A stretch of DNA of 41,554 bases from Pseudomonadota bacterium (GTDB lineage Bacteria > Pseudomonadota > Gammaproteobacteria > Xanthomonadales > Rhodanobacteraceae). The notes under the pieces were generated by a model. That model saw only the letters and a list, made by a program, of their open reading frames with translations, did not search any database and was not told the DNA's origin. Shown in pieces: positions 18,729-26,104 of this stretch; within the stretch, counting starts at the first letter, position 1, and each line of letters opens with the position of its first letter. The translations under genes and the position numbers were made by a program. The stretch spans positions 1 to 41,554 of the forward strand of contig JAJYSM010000026.1 in assembly GCA_021793575.1 (NCBI GenBank), read 5' to 3'.

Positions 18729-21407
18729 TCAGCGCAAAATCGCGTCCGCGTCCTGCTTCGCCTTCAACGCGCTGCACAGCTGGATCGATTCGCTGGTCTG
18801 CGCCAGGCCGCGGTCGATGCCGGCGGCGTCCTGCAGACGCGGCTTGAAGAACGCCTGCAGACGGTCGACGGCGGCCACCGAGCAGCTGCCGCCGGCGGCG
18901 AGCCTCGGCAGGTAGCCGCCGGCAAAGCTGCCGGTGCGCTTGAGCACCTGCGGGTAGTGCGCGGTGAACCACTGCCACATCGCCTCGCGCCGGGCCGGCG
19001 TGTCGCGACCGCCCATCAGCAGCATCGCCATCTCGCCGACCTTGACCGGCTTGCTCAGGGCGAAGTCGCGCACCCGGGTGGTGAGCGCGGGATCCTCCAC
19101 GCCGGCGAGGCCGGCGAGCATGCCGTTGCGCAGGGCGGCGTCATTGGTCTGCGGGATCTCGGCGATCAGCGCATCCACTGCAGGCTGGCCCAGCTGCTGC
19201 ACGGCCACGCCCAGCGCGTCGCCGAGCAGGTCGGGATCGGCCGCGCCGAGGTTCAGACGGCCATCCGGCTTGCGCTTCAGCGCCGCCTCGCCCTGCGCCA
19301 GCAGCGCGGCGCGCACCGCGGGCAGCTTGAAGTCGAACGCCAGCGCGCCGGCCAAGGTGCTGCGCAGCAGCGCGTCGTCCTCGGATTCGCCGGTCTTGCG
19401 CTGGTAGCCGAGCTGCTGCAGCCGCGGCAGGTAGGCAGCGCTGGCCCACGCGGCGAGACGGGCGCGCTGGGCATCGGTACCAGCCTCGTGGGCGTTGATC
19501 CATTCGATCTGCGCCAGCGGCGCGGTGGCCACTTCGCGCACCTTGGAGGTGGTCAGCGGCTTGAGCGCGGCCAGCACGTCGCCGGCATCCAGATCGCCGT
19601 GGCGGAAGCTGGCGTTGACCGCATCGGCGTAGGCCAGCTGCTCGGCGTCGCTGAGCTTGCCGACGTTGGCGGTGAGGCTGGCCAGCGCCGGCTTGCCCAG
19701 GCTGAAGCGGTAGTAGCCGCTGGCGTTGGCGTTGGGCATGATCCAGGTCGGCTGGCTGGCGTCGGCCAGCGTCATCGAGCCGGTGGCGTGATCGAGCATG
19801 TCGCAGGCGACCTTGCTGCCGCCGGCGGTGCCGTAGCGCACGCATACCGGCACGCCCCAGATGCGCTGCGGGTCGCCGCTGCTGCCGACCGGCAGATAGC
19901 GGCTCTGGCTCAGCTGCATCACGGTCTGGCCGTTTTTCTGCACGAGGGTGGTCTGCACGTAGGGCACGCCGGACTGGTCGAGGAAGCTGTTGAACGCGTG
20001 CTTGAACGCCGCGCCTTTGCCCGCTGCCGTGGCGATCGCGTCGACCAGGTCGCTGGCCACCGCGTTGCCGAACTTGTGCTGCTGGATGTAGGCGCGCATG
20101 CCCTTCTGGAACGTCTTGGCGCCCACGTAGTTCTCGAACATGCCGATCACGCTGGCACCCTTCTGGTAGGTGATGCCGTCGAACGCGGTCATGATGTCGC
20201 CGTTGCCGGTGATCGGCTGGCGGATGCGCCGCGCGCTGACCAGGCTGTCGTTGGCCATGGCGCCCTGCGCGCCCAGCACGCGTTCGAGGTCGGCGCGGTA
20301 TTCCGGGTGCACCTGCTCGGTGATCTTCTGCTGCATCCAGGTGGCGAACGCCTCGTTGAGCCAGATGTCGTTCCACCACGCCATGGTCACCGTGTCGCCG
20401 GTCCACTGGTGCGCCAGCTCATGCGCGGTGACGTTGAACGAGCCGCGCACGTCGCGCGCCGGCGAGTCCTTGTCGAGCAGCAGCAGCCAGTCGCGGAAGG
20501 TGACCAGGCCGGGGTTTTCCATCGCGCCGGCGGCGAAGTCCGGCGCGGCCAGCAGGTCGAGCTTGCCGAACGGGTAACCGAAGCCGTAGTAGTTCTCCAG
20601 CGCGTGGATGATGCTGGGCGTCTCGCCCAGCACGTGCTGCATGCGCTGCGCCTCGCCTGCGGCGGCGATGCCGCGCAGCGGCAGCGGCTTGGCGCGGAAG
20701 GCATCGGGCGCGATATCCGGCGCGGTGGCGATGCTCCACGGGCCCACGCCGAACGCCACCAGGTAGGTGGGCAGCGGCAGCGTCGGCGCGAAGGTGACGG
20801 TTTTCCAGCCCTTGCCGGCGGGCGCCTGGCTGATCTGCCGCGTGTTGGCCACCGCGGTCTCGGCGTCCGGGATGGTCAGGCTCAGCTCGAACGGGGTCTT
20901 GAAATCCGGCTCGTCGAAGCCGGGAAACGCGTAGCGCGCGCTGATCGGTTCCATCTGCGTCATCGCGTAGGGCTGGCCCTTGGCGGTGACCTTGTACAGG
21001 CCCTGCAGCTGCGCGTTGAGCGGCGCGCGGTAGTCGATCGTGAGGGTGAGCTCCTGCGGCGCCAGCGTGCTGCCGAAATCCACCCGCGCCACGCCGGCTT
21101 TCGGATCGACCGCCACGTACTTGCCCGAGTGCCGCTTGCCGGCGGCATCGGTGACTTCCACCTTCGACACGCTCAACTCGCTGCCGTCCAGCCACAGGTG
21201 GTCGGAGGCCTTGCCCAAGGTGAGCTTGATGGTGGTGGTGCCGGAGAAGTCCTGCTGCGCCGGGTCCACCTTGAACGCCAGCCGGTAGGACTGCGGAACC
21301 GCCCAGCGCGGCAGCCGGCCCTGGGGTGCCGACCCGGTGGCGGCAAGCGCCGCGCCGCAGCAGGCGGCGAGCGCGGTGAACAGCAGCGGACGGACGAGAC
21401 GGCGCAT
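18729..21407 (-). CDS. secreted M1-family (aminopeptidase N-type) metallopeptidase
   Basis: An 892-residue protein. ATG 21407 gives the signal peptide MRRLVRPLLFTALAACCGAA, cleaved near ALA-ATG. The M1 exopeptidase motif GAMEN is present. The zinc motif is HELAHQW (His329, Glu330, His333), and the third ligand Glu352 lies exactly 18 residues later (NEAFATWM). The C-terminal half is a helical ERAP1-like domain. It removes N-terminal residues from peptides, probably in the periplasm for nutrition. The signal peptide and divergence separate it from cytosolic PepN. It stands alone, convergent with the hypothetical gene at 18173. Confidence 0.93.
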   Translation of the reverse strand: MRRLVRPLLFTALAACCGAALAATGSAPQGRLPRWAVPQSYRLAFKVDPAQQDFSGTTTIKLTLGKASDHLWLDGSELSVSKVEVTDAAGKRHSGKYVAVDPKAGVARVDFGSTLAPQELTLTIDYRAPLNAQLQGLYKVTAKGQPYAMTQMEPISARYAFPGFDEPDFKTPFELSLTIPDAETAVANTRQISQAPAGKGWKTVTFAPTLPLPTYLVAFGVGPWSIATAPDIAPDAFRAKPLPLRGIAAAGEAQRMQHVLGETPSIIHALENYYGFGYPFGKLDLLAAPDFAAGAMENPGLVTFRDWLLLLDKDSPARDVRGSFNVTAHELAHQWTGDTVTMAWWNDIWLNEAFATWMQQKITEQVHPEYRADLERVLGAQGAMANDSLVSARRIRQPITGNGDIMTAFDGITYQKGASVIGMFENYVGAKTFQKGMRAYIQQHKFGNAVASDLVDAIATAAGKGAAFKHAFNSFLDQSGVPYVQTTLVQKNGQTVMQLSQSRYLPVGSSGDPQRIWGVPVCVRYGTAGGSKVACDMLDHATGSMTLADASQPTWIMPNANASGYYRFSLGKPALASLTANVGKLSDAEQLAYADAVNASFRHGDLDAGDVLAALKPLTTSKVREVATAPLAQIEWINAHEAGTDAQRARLAAWASAAYLPRLQQLGYQRKTGESEDDALLRSTLAGALAFDFKLPAVRAALLAQGEAALKRKPDGRLNLGAADPDLLGDALGVAVQQLGQPAVDALIAEIPQTNDAALRNGMLAGLAGVEDPALTTRVRDFALSKPVKVGEMAMLLMGGRDTPARREAMWQWFTAHYPQVLKRTGSFAGGYLPRLAAGGSCSVAAVDRLQAFFKPRLQDAAGIDRGLAQTSESIQLCSALKAKQDADAILR

Positions 21408-21498
21408 GGCGGGCTTCCCTGATGAGCAAACCCCCACGCTAGGTCGGGCGTGACGTTCGACCCAGTGCCAGAAGGCATGGTCGCCCGCGGCGCTTGCA

Positions 21499-22038
21499 TC
21501 AGCCGGCCACGTCGGCCTGCTCCAGCGCCACCGCCACCGCGTGGATCACCGTGGCGATGCGCGCCGCGCTCTGGATCGGCTGCGCCGAGAGGCCGTGCTT
21601 GCGCAAAGTTTTCTCGTGCGAGGCGAGGCAGGCGCCGCAGCCGTTGATGGCCGAGACCGCCAGGCAGGCCAGCTCGAAGTCGATCTTGTCGCCGCCGGGG
21701 TTGCTCATCGCGTTCATGCGCAGGCCGGCGCGCAGGGTGCCGTACTCGGGCTCTTCCACCAGATGCACGAAGCGGTAGTAGATGTTGTTCATGCCCATGA
21801 GGGTGGCGGCCACGCGGGCGCCATTGAGCGCCTCCGGGCTGGCGTGCAGGGCGGCCTCGGCGGCGATCGCGGCGGTCAGCGGCTTGTGGCGCGCGGCGAT
21901 GGCGCAGGCCAGCGCGATCACCATGATCTGCGTCTGGCTCAGGCCCGGCGCGCCGCCCGGGGTCAGCACGGACTCCAGGTTCAGGCGCAGGTCCTTGGCG
22001 TAATCGGGCAGCTGGCTCTTGAGATCGGCAAGACTCAT
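21499..22038 (-). CDS. ahpD: alkyl hydroperoxidase AhpD (carboxymuconolactone decarboxylase family)
   Basis: A 179-residue protein. The catalytic set of AhpD is intact and correctly spaced: Glu122, Cys134, Cys137 (NGCGACLASHE) and His141. This matches the Glu-x11-Cys-x2-Cys-x3-His arrangement of the Mycobacterium tuberculosis protein. AhpD reduces AhpC, taking electrons from a lipoyl adaptor in mycobacteria. GAGG lies upstream of ATG 22038. It follows ahpC on the same strand, but a strong intrinsic terminator lies between the two stop/start points, so its expression may depend on read-through or on an internal promoter. Confidence 0.94.
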   Translation of the reverse strand: MSLADLKSQLPDYAKDLRLNLESVLTPGGAPGLSQTQIMVIALACAIAARHKPLTAAIAAEAALHASPEALNGARVAATLMGMNNIYYRFVHLVEEPEYGTLRAGLRMNAMSNPGGDKIDFELACLAVSAINGCGACLASHEKTLRKHGLSAQPIQSAARIATVIHAVAVALEQADVAG

Positions 22039-22077
22039 GGAACACCTCGGGCAATGCGGATGTGAAAAATGCGGCTC

Positions 22078-22113
22078 AAAAAAACCGGCGGCGAGGCGAA
22101 CCTCGCCACCGGT
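22078..22113 (-). terminator. Rho-independent terminator after ahpC
   Basis: On the minus strand a 13-bp GC-rich stem (accggtggcgagg with its complement, one mismatch) closes on a TTCG loop (22097-22100). A run of seven T residues (22084-22078) follows directly. A second weaker hairpin (GCGTCAG/CTGACGC, 22126-22156) precedes it. The structure lies between the ahpC stop (22183) and the ahpD start (22038). Confidence 0.88.
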
Positions 22114-22182
22114 GGGGTCACCCGCGCGTCAGCGGGGGAGAGAGCGACTCTGACGCACAGGCTGTGGCAAGCGCCGGACGGA

Positions 22183-22722
22183 TCAGGCGACCTTGAGGGT
22201 GTCTTCGCCCTGGCTCCAATTGCAGGGGCACAGCTCGTCGGTCTGCAGCGCGTCGAGCACGCGCAGCACTTCGGCCGGGTTGCGGCCGACCGAGCCGTCG
22301 GTGACATAGACGAAGCGGATCACGCCTTCCGGGTCGACCAGGAAGGTGGCGCGCTGCGCCACGCCGTCCTCGGTGAGGATGCCGAGCGCGTTGGTCAGCT
22401 CCTTCTTGATGTCGGCCAGCATCGGGAACTTCAGCTCGCGCAGGTCCTTGTGGTCCTTGCGCCAGGCCAGGTGCACGAACTCGCTGTCGGTGCTGGCGGC
22501 CAGCACCTGGCAGTCGCGGTCGGCGAACTGGCCGTTGACGTCGCTGAAGCCCTTGATCTCGGTCGGGCAGACGAAGGTGAAGTCCTTCGGGTAGAAGAAC
22601 ACGCACAGCCATTTGCCCTTGTAGGTGGCGTTGTCGATGTTGCTGAATGCCTTGTCCAGGCTCTCGATCGAGACGGTGGCGGGGACGTTGAAATGGGGAA
22701 ACTTGTCGCCGATGGTCAGCAT
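22183..22722 (-). CDS. ahpC: peroxiredoxin AhpC (mycobacterial-type three-cysteine form)
   Basis: A 179-residue typical 2-Cys peroxiredoxin. The peroxidatic cysteine is Cys52 in FTFVCPTE. The C-terminal ELCPCNW supplies two cysteines, Cys165 and Cys167, as in the M. tuberculosis AhpC that works with AhpD rather than AhpF. It reduces H2O2, organic hydroperoxides and peroxynitrite in the cytosol. ATG 22722 is chosen because AAGGAG lies at the right distance and the protein starts MLTIGDKFPHF like the family. The gene diverges from oxyR and has an OxyR operator and promoter upstream, so peroxide induction is expected. Confidence 0.96.
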   Translation of the reverse strand: MLTIGDKFPHFNVPATVSIESLDKAFSNIDNATYKGKWLCVFFYPKDFTFVCPTEIKGFSDVNGQFADRDCQVLAASTDSEFVHLAWRKDHKDLRELKFPMLADIKKELTNALGILTEDGVAQRATFLVDPEGVIRFVYVTDGSVGRNPAEVLRVLDALQTDELCPCNWSQGEDTLKVA

Positions 22723-22786
22723 GGAATGCTCCTTTGCAAGGGGTGGTAGAAGTCGTGAACGGCCGCCAAAGCGGTGCCAGCCACAC

Positions 22787-22815
22787 AAGATAAGGCGATC
22801 TCTTGCATTGCACAA
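22787..22815 (-). promoter_or_regulatory. ahpC promoter
   Basis: On the minus strand the -35 is TTGTGC (22815-22810) and the -10 is TATCTT (22792-22787), with exactly 17 bp between. The -35 directly abuts the OxyR operator at 22816-22852, the usual geometry for OxyR activation by contact with RNA polymerase. The leader to the ahpC ATG is about 60 nt. Confidence 0.7.
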
Positions 22816-22852
22816 ATTGATTGTTACCATCGGCATCATAGGCATTGACTAT
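22816..22852. promoter_or_regulatory. OxyR operator between ahpC and oxyR
   Basis: Four tetramers at the OxyR spacing: ATTG-N7-CCAT-N7-ATAG-N7-CTAT. The oxyR-proximal half (22838-22852) is a perfect ATAG-N7-CTAT. The other half has one mismatch in each tetramer. This is the 37-bp layout known for OxyR (ATAG N7 CTAT N7 ATAG N7 CTAT). It abuts the ahpC -35 and lies 20 bp from the oxyR start codon, so activation of ahpC and autoregulation of oxyR are both plausible. Confidence 0.85.
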
Positions 22853-22872
22853 CAATCATCCGGAGGCAAGCC

Positions 22873-23844
22873 ATGAACCTGCGCGATCTCCAGTATCTGG
22901 TCGCCCTGGCCGAGCACCGGCACTTCGGCCGTGCCGCCGAGGCATGCTTCGTCAGCCAGCCGACCCTCTCCACGCAGATCAGGAAGCTGGAGGACGAACT
23001 GGGCGTGCCGCTGGTCGAGCGCACGCCGCGCAAGGTGCTGCTGACCGAGGTGGGACGCGACATCGCCGAGCGCGCCCGCGAGGTGCACCACGGCATCGAG
23101 CAGATCCGCGCGGTGGCCCGGCGCACGCTCGATCCGGAATCGGGCACGGTGCGGCTGGGCATCTTTCCCACGCTGGGGCCGTACCTGCTGCCGCACGCGC
23201 TGCCGCTGGTGCGGGCGGCGTTTCCACGGCTGGAGCTGCTGCTGGTCGAGGAGAAGACCGAGGCGCTGCTGCGGCTGCTGCGCGAGGGCAAGCTGGACGC
23301 CTGCATCGTGGCGCTGCCGCTGCACGAGGACAGCCTGCGCAGTGAGCTGCTGTTCGAGGAGCCGTTCCTGCTGGCGGTGTCGCACGCGCACCCGCTGGCG
23401 CACCGGCACGGCCAGCTGAAGCTGGCGGACCTGTCCAAGCAGAACCTGCTGCTGCTGGAGGACGGCCACTGCCTGCGCGATCAGGCGCTGGAGGTGTGCC
23501 ATCTGGCCGGCGCCGGCGAGCGCAGCGGTTTTCGCGCCACCAGCCTGGAGACGCTGCGGCAGATGGTGGCGGCCAACGTCGGCATCACCCTGCTGCCGGC
23601 GCTGGCGGTGCGCCCGCCGGTGGCGCCGCTGGAAAACCTGCACCTGATCGAGTTCAAGGGCCATCCGCCGAGCCGCCGCGTGGCGCTGGTGTGGCGCAAG
23701 AGTTCGGCGATGGGTGCCTTCCTGCAGCGGCTCGCCGCGGTGATCCGGCAGCTGCCCGCCGACCTGCTCGACACCCGCTCCGCCGCCACGCCGCCGGTCG
23801 CGGTGACGGCCAAAGCGGCCCGACGCCGACCAGTGCGGCCATAG
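22873..23844 (+). CDS. oxyR: peroxide-sensing LysR-type regulator OxyR
   Basis: A 323-residue LysR-family regulator. The N-terminal winged helix-turn-helix contains FGRAAEACFVSQPTLSTQIRK. The sensor domain has the redox pair Cys200 and Cys209 in DGHCLRDQALEVC, equivalent to Cys199 and Cys208 of E. coli OxyR, which form a disulfide on H2O2 exposure. GGAGG sits 6 nt upstream of ATG 22873. The C-terminal ~25 residues are Pro/Ala/Arg-rich and extend past the usual end. The gene diverges from ahpC. Its stop codon is part of a second OxyR-like operator. Confidence 0.96.
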   Translation: MNLRDLQYLVALAEHRHFGRAAEACFVSQPTLSTQIRKLEDELGVPLVERTPRKVLLTEVGRDIAERAREVHHGIEQIRAVARRTLDPESGTVRLGIFPTLGPYLLPHALPLVRAAFPRLELLLVEEKTEALLRLLREGKLDACIVALPLHEDSLRSELLFEEPFLLAVSHAHPLAHRHGQLKLADLSKQNLLLLEDGHCLRDQALEVCHLAGAGERSGFRATSLETLRQMVAANVGITLLPALAVRPPVAPLENLHLIEFKGHPPSRRVALVWRKSSAMGAFLQRLAAVIRQLPADLLDTRSAATPPVAVTAKAARRRPVRP

Positions 23845-23877
23845 CCGCGCGCTATGACCATCATCGGCACAATCAAT
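23841..23877. promoter_or_regulatory. second OxyR-type operator, upstream of the rubrerythrin gene
   Basis: ATAG-N7-CTAT-N7-ATCG-N7-CAAT, the same 37-bp geometry as the ahpC-oxyR site. The left half is a perfect ATAG-N7-CTAT, and the right half has one mismatch per tetramer. The promoter-proximal end shares an exact 11-mer (acaatcaattt, 23869-23879) with the equivalent end of the ahpC site (22814-22824 inverted). The first four bases include the oxyR stop codon. A candidate promoter abuts the right end. Confidence 0.75.
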
Positions 23878-23906
23878 TTCATTGCCGCCGCGGCGAGCGC
23901 TACGCT
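23878..23906 (+). promoter_or_regulatory. candidate OxyR-dependent promoter for the rubrerythrin gene
   Basis: A weak -35 (TTCATT, 23878-23883) and weak -10 (TACGCT, 23901-23906) are spaced by 17 bp. The -35 touches the end of the operator at 23841-23877, as at ahpC. Poor core elements next to an activator site are what an activator-dependent promoter looks like. The leader to ATG 23973 is about 60 nt. The exact start is uncertain. Confidence 0.5.
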
Positions 23907-23972
23907 CGGGGCTTGCGGTCGCCATGATCGCCTTCGCATTCTCCTCCCAGCCGCACGTCACGAGGTGTTGTC

Positions 23973-24392
23973 ATGAGCAGCCTGAAAGGTTCCAAGACCG
24001 AGGAAAACCTGAAGTACGCCTTCGCCGGCGAATCCCAGGCCAACCGCCGCTACCTGTACTTCGCCACCAAGGCCGACGTCGAGGGCTACAACGATGTGGC
24101 CAGCGTGTTCCGCTCCACCGCCGAGGGCGAGACCGGCCACGCGCACGGCCATCTCGAATACCTGGAGGAGGTCGGCGACCCGGCCACCGGGCTGCCGTTC
24201 GGCGACACCGCCAGCAATCTGAAATCGGCGATCGCCGGTGAAACGCACGAGTACACCGACATGTATCCGGGCATGGTCAAGGCCGCCCGCGACGAGGGCT
24301 TCGACGAGATCGCCGACTGGTTCGAGACGCTGGCCAAGGCCGAGCGCTCGCACGCCAACCGCTTCCAGCGCGCGCTGGACGAGCTGAAGTAG
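23973..24392 (+). CDS. rubrerythrin-type diiron protein without rubredoxin domain
   Basis: A 139-residue four-helix-bundle diiron protein. The rubrerythrin ligand set is complete: Glu20 (AFAGESQAN), Glu53 and His56 (EGETGHAH), Glu90 and Glu93 (AGETHEY), Glu124 and His127 (AERSHANRF). Full rubrerythrins have a C-terminal rubredoxin domain to receive electrons and reduce H2O2 to water. That domain is absent here, so an external electron donor is needed. CGAGGTG lies before ATG 23973. The gene is directly downstream of oxyR and upstream of the Fe-S protein gene, which could supply electrons (inference). Confidence 0.93.
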   Translation: MSSLKGSKTEENLKYAFAGESQANRRYLYFATKADVEGYNDVASVFRSTAEGETGHAHGHLEYLEEVGDPATGLPFGDTASNLKSAIAGETHEYTDMYPGMVKAARDEGFDEIADWFETLAKAERSHANRFQRALDELK

Positions 24393-24398
24393 CGCCCC

Positions 24399-24428
24399 CG
24401 AAGCGGCGGCCCGCGCGCCGCCGCTTCG
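24399..24428 (+). terminator. strong hairpin after the rubrerythrin gene
   Basis: A perfect 12-bp GC-rich stem (cgaagcggcggc and its complement) with a six-base loop starts 7 nt after the stop codon. No T-run follows, so it may act as a weak terminator or protect the mRNA 3' end rather than stop transcription fully. Confidence 0.5.
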
Positions 24429-24471
24429 CCGTCTCATACGAAATTGCGATCAAATATCGAGAATTATCAGA

Positions 24472-24543
24472 TCGTCATTCCCGCGAAAGCGGGAATCCAT
24501 CGTCTCTCAACGGCATTGGATCCCCGCTTTCGCGGGGATGACC
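24472..24543. repeat. REP-like pair of inverted ATTCCC-N8-GGGAAT hairpins
   Basis: Copy 1 (24472-24500) contains attcccgcgaaagcgggaat, a 10-bp-arm palindrome. Copy 2 (24515-24543) is nearly the same unit in the opposite orientation with CCCC/GGGG in place of TCCC/GGGA. They are separated by about 14 bp, so the whole element is a symmetric hairpin pair. The core matches the ATTCCC-N8-GGGAAT pattern of Neisseria dRS3 and of REP elements widespread in proteobacteria. Such pairs commonly mark operon junctions and can end transcription in either direction. Confidence 0.85.
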
Positions 24544-24686
24544 AACCAATGCTATTTGGCTGTTCGTTTGAAGAATCTCATCATTGGTATCAGCGGGCCA
24601 TTTCAGCGGACCATCGTGGGCGCGGCCAGCGCGTCCATCGGCGGCTCACCGGCTTCGTATCGCGTCTTCGTACCAGGGAACCACGC

Positions 24687-26054
24687 ATGGCCGAGCAACC
24701 GCCCGTCGATTTGTCAGACGCCACGCCCGGCGCCCGCGAGGGCGGCGTACATGCGCCCACCCGCCATCCGCTGGGCTGGACCGAGCCGGGCTTCTGGGAG
24801 CAGGCGCAGCTCGACGCCGAGCTGCAGCGCGTGTTTGACGCCTGCCACGGCTGCCGCCGCTGCGTCAGCCTGTGCCACGCCTTTCCCACGCTGTTCGACC
24901 TGATCGACAACTCCTCCACCATGGAAGTGGACGGCGTGGCCGCGTCCGACTACCCCAAGGTGACCGAGCACTGCTACCTGTGCGACCTGTGCTACCAGAC
25001 CAAGTGCCCGTACATTCCGCCGCATCCGTGGGCGATCGACTTCCCGCACCTGATGCTGCGCGCCAAGGCCGTGGCATTCCGCCGCGACGGTGCGCCACTG
25101 TCGGCGAAGATCCTCTCCAGCACCACCGCAGTGGGCAAGCTGGCCTCGATCCCGGTGCTGGTGCAGGTGGTGAACGCAGCCAACCGCAACCCCGTCGCGC
25201 GCAAGCTGCTGGAGAAAACCCTCGGCGTCGACGCCGATGCGCGCGTGCCCGACTACCACTCGCCCGGCGCGCGCAGGCGATTGCGTGATCTCGACGGCCG
25301 CGGCGCGGCCACCCCCGCCGGCCGTACCAGCGGCAGGCTGGCGCTGTTCGCCACCTGCTACTGCGACCACTCGGCGCCTGGCGTGGTGGAGGATCTGGCC
25401 GCCGTGCTGCAGCACAACGCGATCCCGGTGAAACTGGTGCCGCGCGAGGTGTGCTGCGGCATGCCCAAGCTGGAGCTCGGCGACCTCGACAGCGTGGCCC
25501 GGTACAAGGCACAGAACATCCCCGTGCTGGCCGCGCTGGTGCGCGAGGGCTTCGACCTCACCGCGGCGGTGCCTTCGTGTGTGCTGATGTTCAAGCAGGA
25601 GCTGCCGCTGATGTTCCCCGACGACGCCGAGGTGGCACTGGTCAAGGCGCACTTCTTCGACCCGTTCGAATACCTGATGGAGCGCCATCGCGACGGTCTG
25701 CTCGCCACCGATTTCCGGCAGTCACTGGGCAAGGTGGCGTGGCAGGTGCCGTGCCATCAGCGGGTGCAGAACATCGGCCCGAAGACGCGCGACATCCTCA
25801 AGCTGATTCCCGACACCGAGGTGGTGACGATCGAGCGCTGCTCCGGTCACGACGGCACCTACGGCGTCAAGAAAAAAACCTACGCGATCTCGCGCAAGAT
25901 CGCCAAACCGGTGGAAAAACGCGTCGCGCAGGCGCAGGCTGACCACTTCACCAGCGACTGCCCGATGGCCGGCGGCCACATCGCCCACGGGCTGCACGAC
26001 CAGCCGGGCGCTGAGCATCCGCTGAGCCTGCTGCGCCAGGCCTACGGCATCTGA
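24687..26054 (+). CDS. GlpC/HdrD-like Fe-S oxidoreductase subunit with two CCG domains
   Basis: A 455-residue soluble protein. The N-terminal ferredoxin-like domain has two [4Fe-4S] motifs: Cys53-x2-Cys56-x2-Cys59-x3-Cys63 and Cys96-x2-Cys99-x2-Cys102-x4-Cys107. Two cysteine-rich CCG domains follow (FATCYCDHS with EVCCGMPKLE, and VPCHQRVQNIG with ERCSGHDGTYG), as in GlpC and the HdrD/HdrB heterodisulfide reductase subunits. No flavin or dehydrogenase partner is nearby, so it is not a normal glp operon gene. ATG 24687 has AGGGAA upstream. Its neighbours are a rubrerythrin and DUF3501, a grouping I know from other proteobacteria, which suggests an electron-transfer role in peroxide defence. Confidence 0.88.
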   Translation: MAEQPPVDLSDATPGAREGGVHAPTRHPLGWTEPGFWEQAQLDAELQRVFDACHGCRRCVSLCHAFPTLFDLIDNSSTMEVDGVAASDYPKVTEHCYLCDLCYQTKCPYIPPHPWAIDFPHLMLRAKAVAFRRDGAPLSAKILSSTTAVGKLASIPVLVQVVNAANRNPVARKLLEKTLGVDADARVPDYHSPGARRRLRDLDGRGAATPAGRTSGRLALFATCYCDHSAPGVVEDLAAVLQHNAIPVKLVPREVCCGMPKLELGDLDSVARYKAQNIPVLAALVREGFDLTAAVPSCVLMFKQELPLMFPDDAEVALVKAHFFDPFEYLMERHRDGLLATDFRQSLGKVAWQVPCHQRVQNIGPKTRDILKLIPDTEVVTIERCSGHDGTYGVKKKTYAISRKIAKPVEKRVAQAQADHFTSDCPMAGGHIAHGLHDQPGAEHPLSLLRQAYGI

Positions 26055-26104
26055 GCGGCACGCGCAGCGCAGGCGCCATTCCCACCCGGTATTGATCGAC
26101 CGAC

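Noticed and set aside
18537-21422. A 961-codon open frame antisense to the M1 aminopeptidase
   Set aside because: Same GC effect. The translation is low-complexity, has no ribosome binding site, and the opposite strand encodes a complete enzyme with an intact zinc site.
24687-26054. Calling the Fe-S protein glpC of an anaerobic glycerol-3-phosphate dehydrogenase
   Set aside because: There is no glpA or glpB. The neighbours are rubrerythrin and DUF3501, so only a GlpC/HdrD-like architecture can be claimed.
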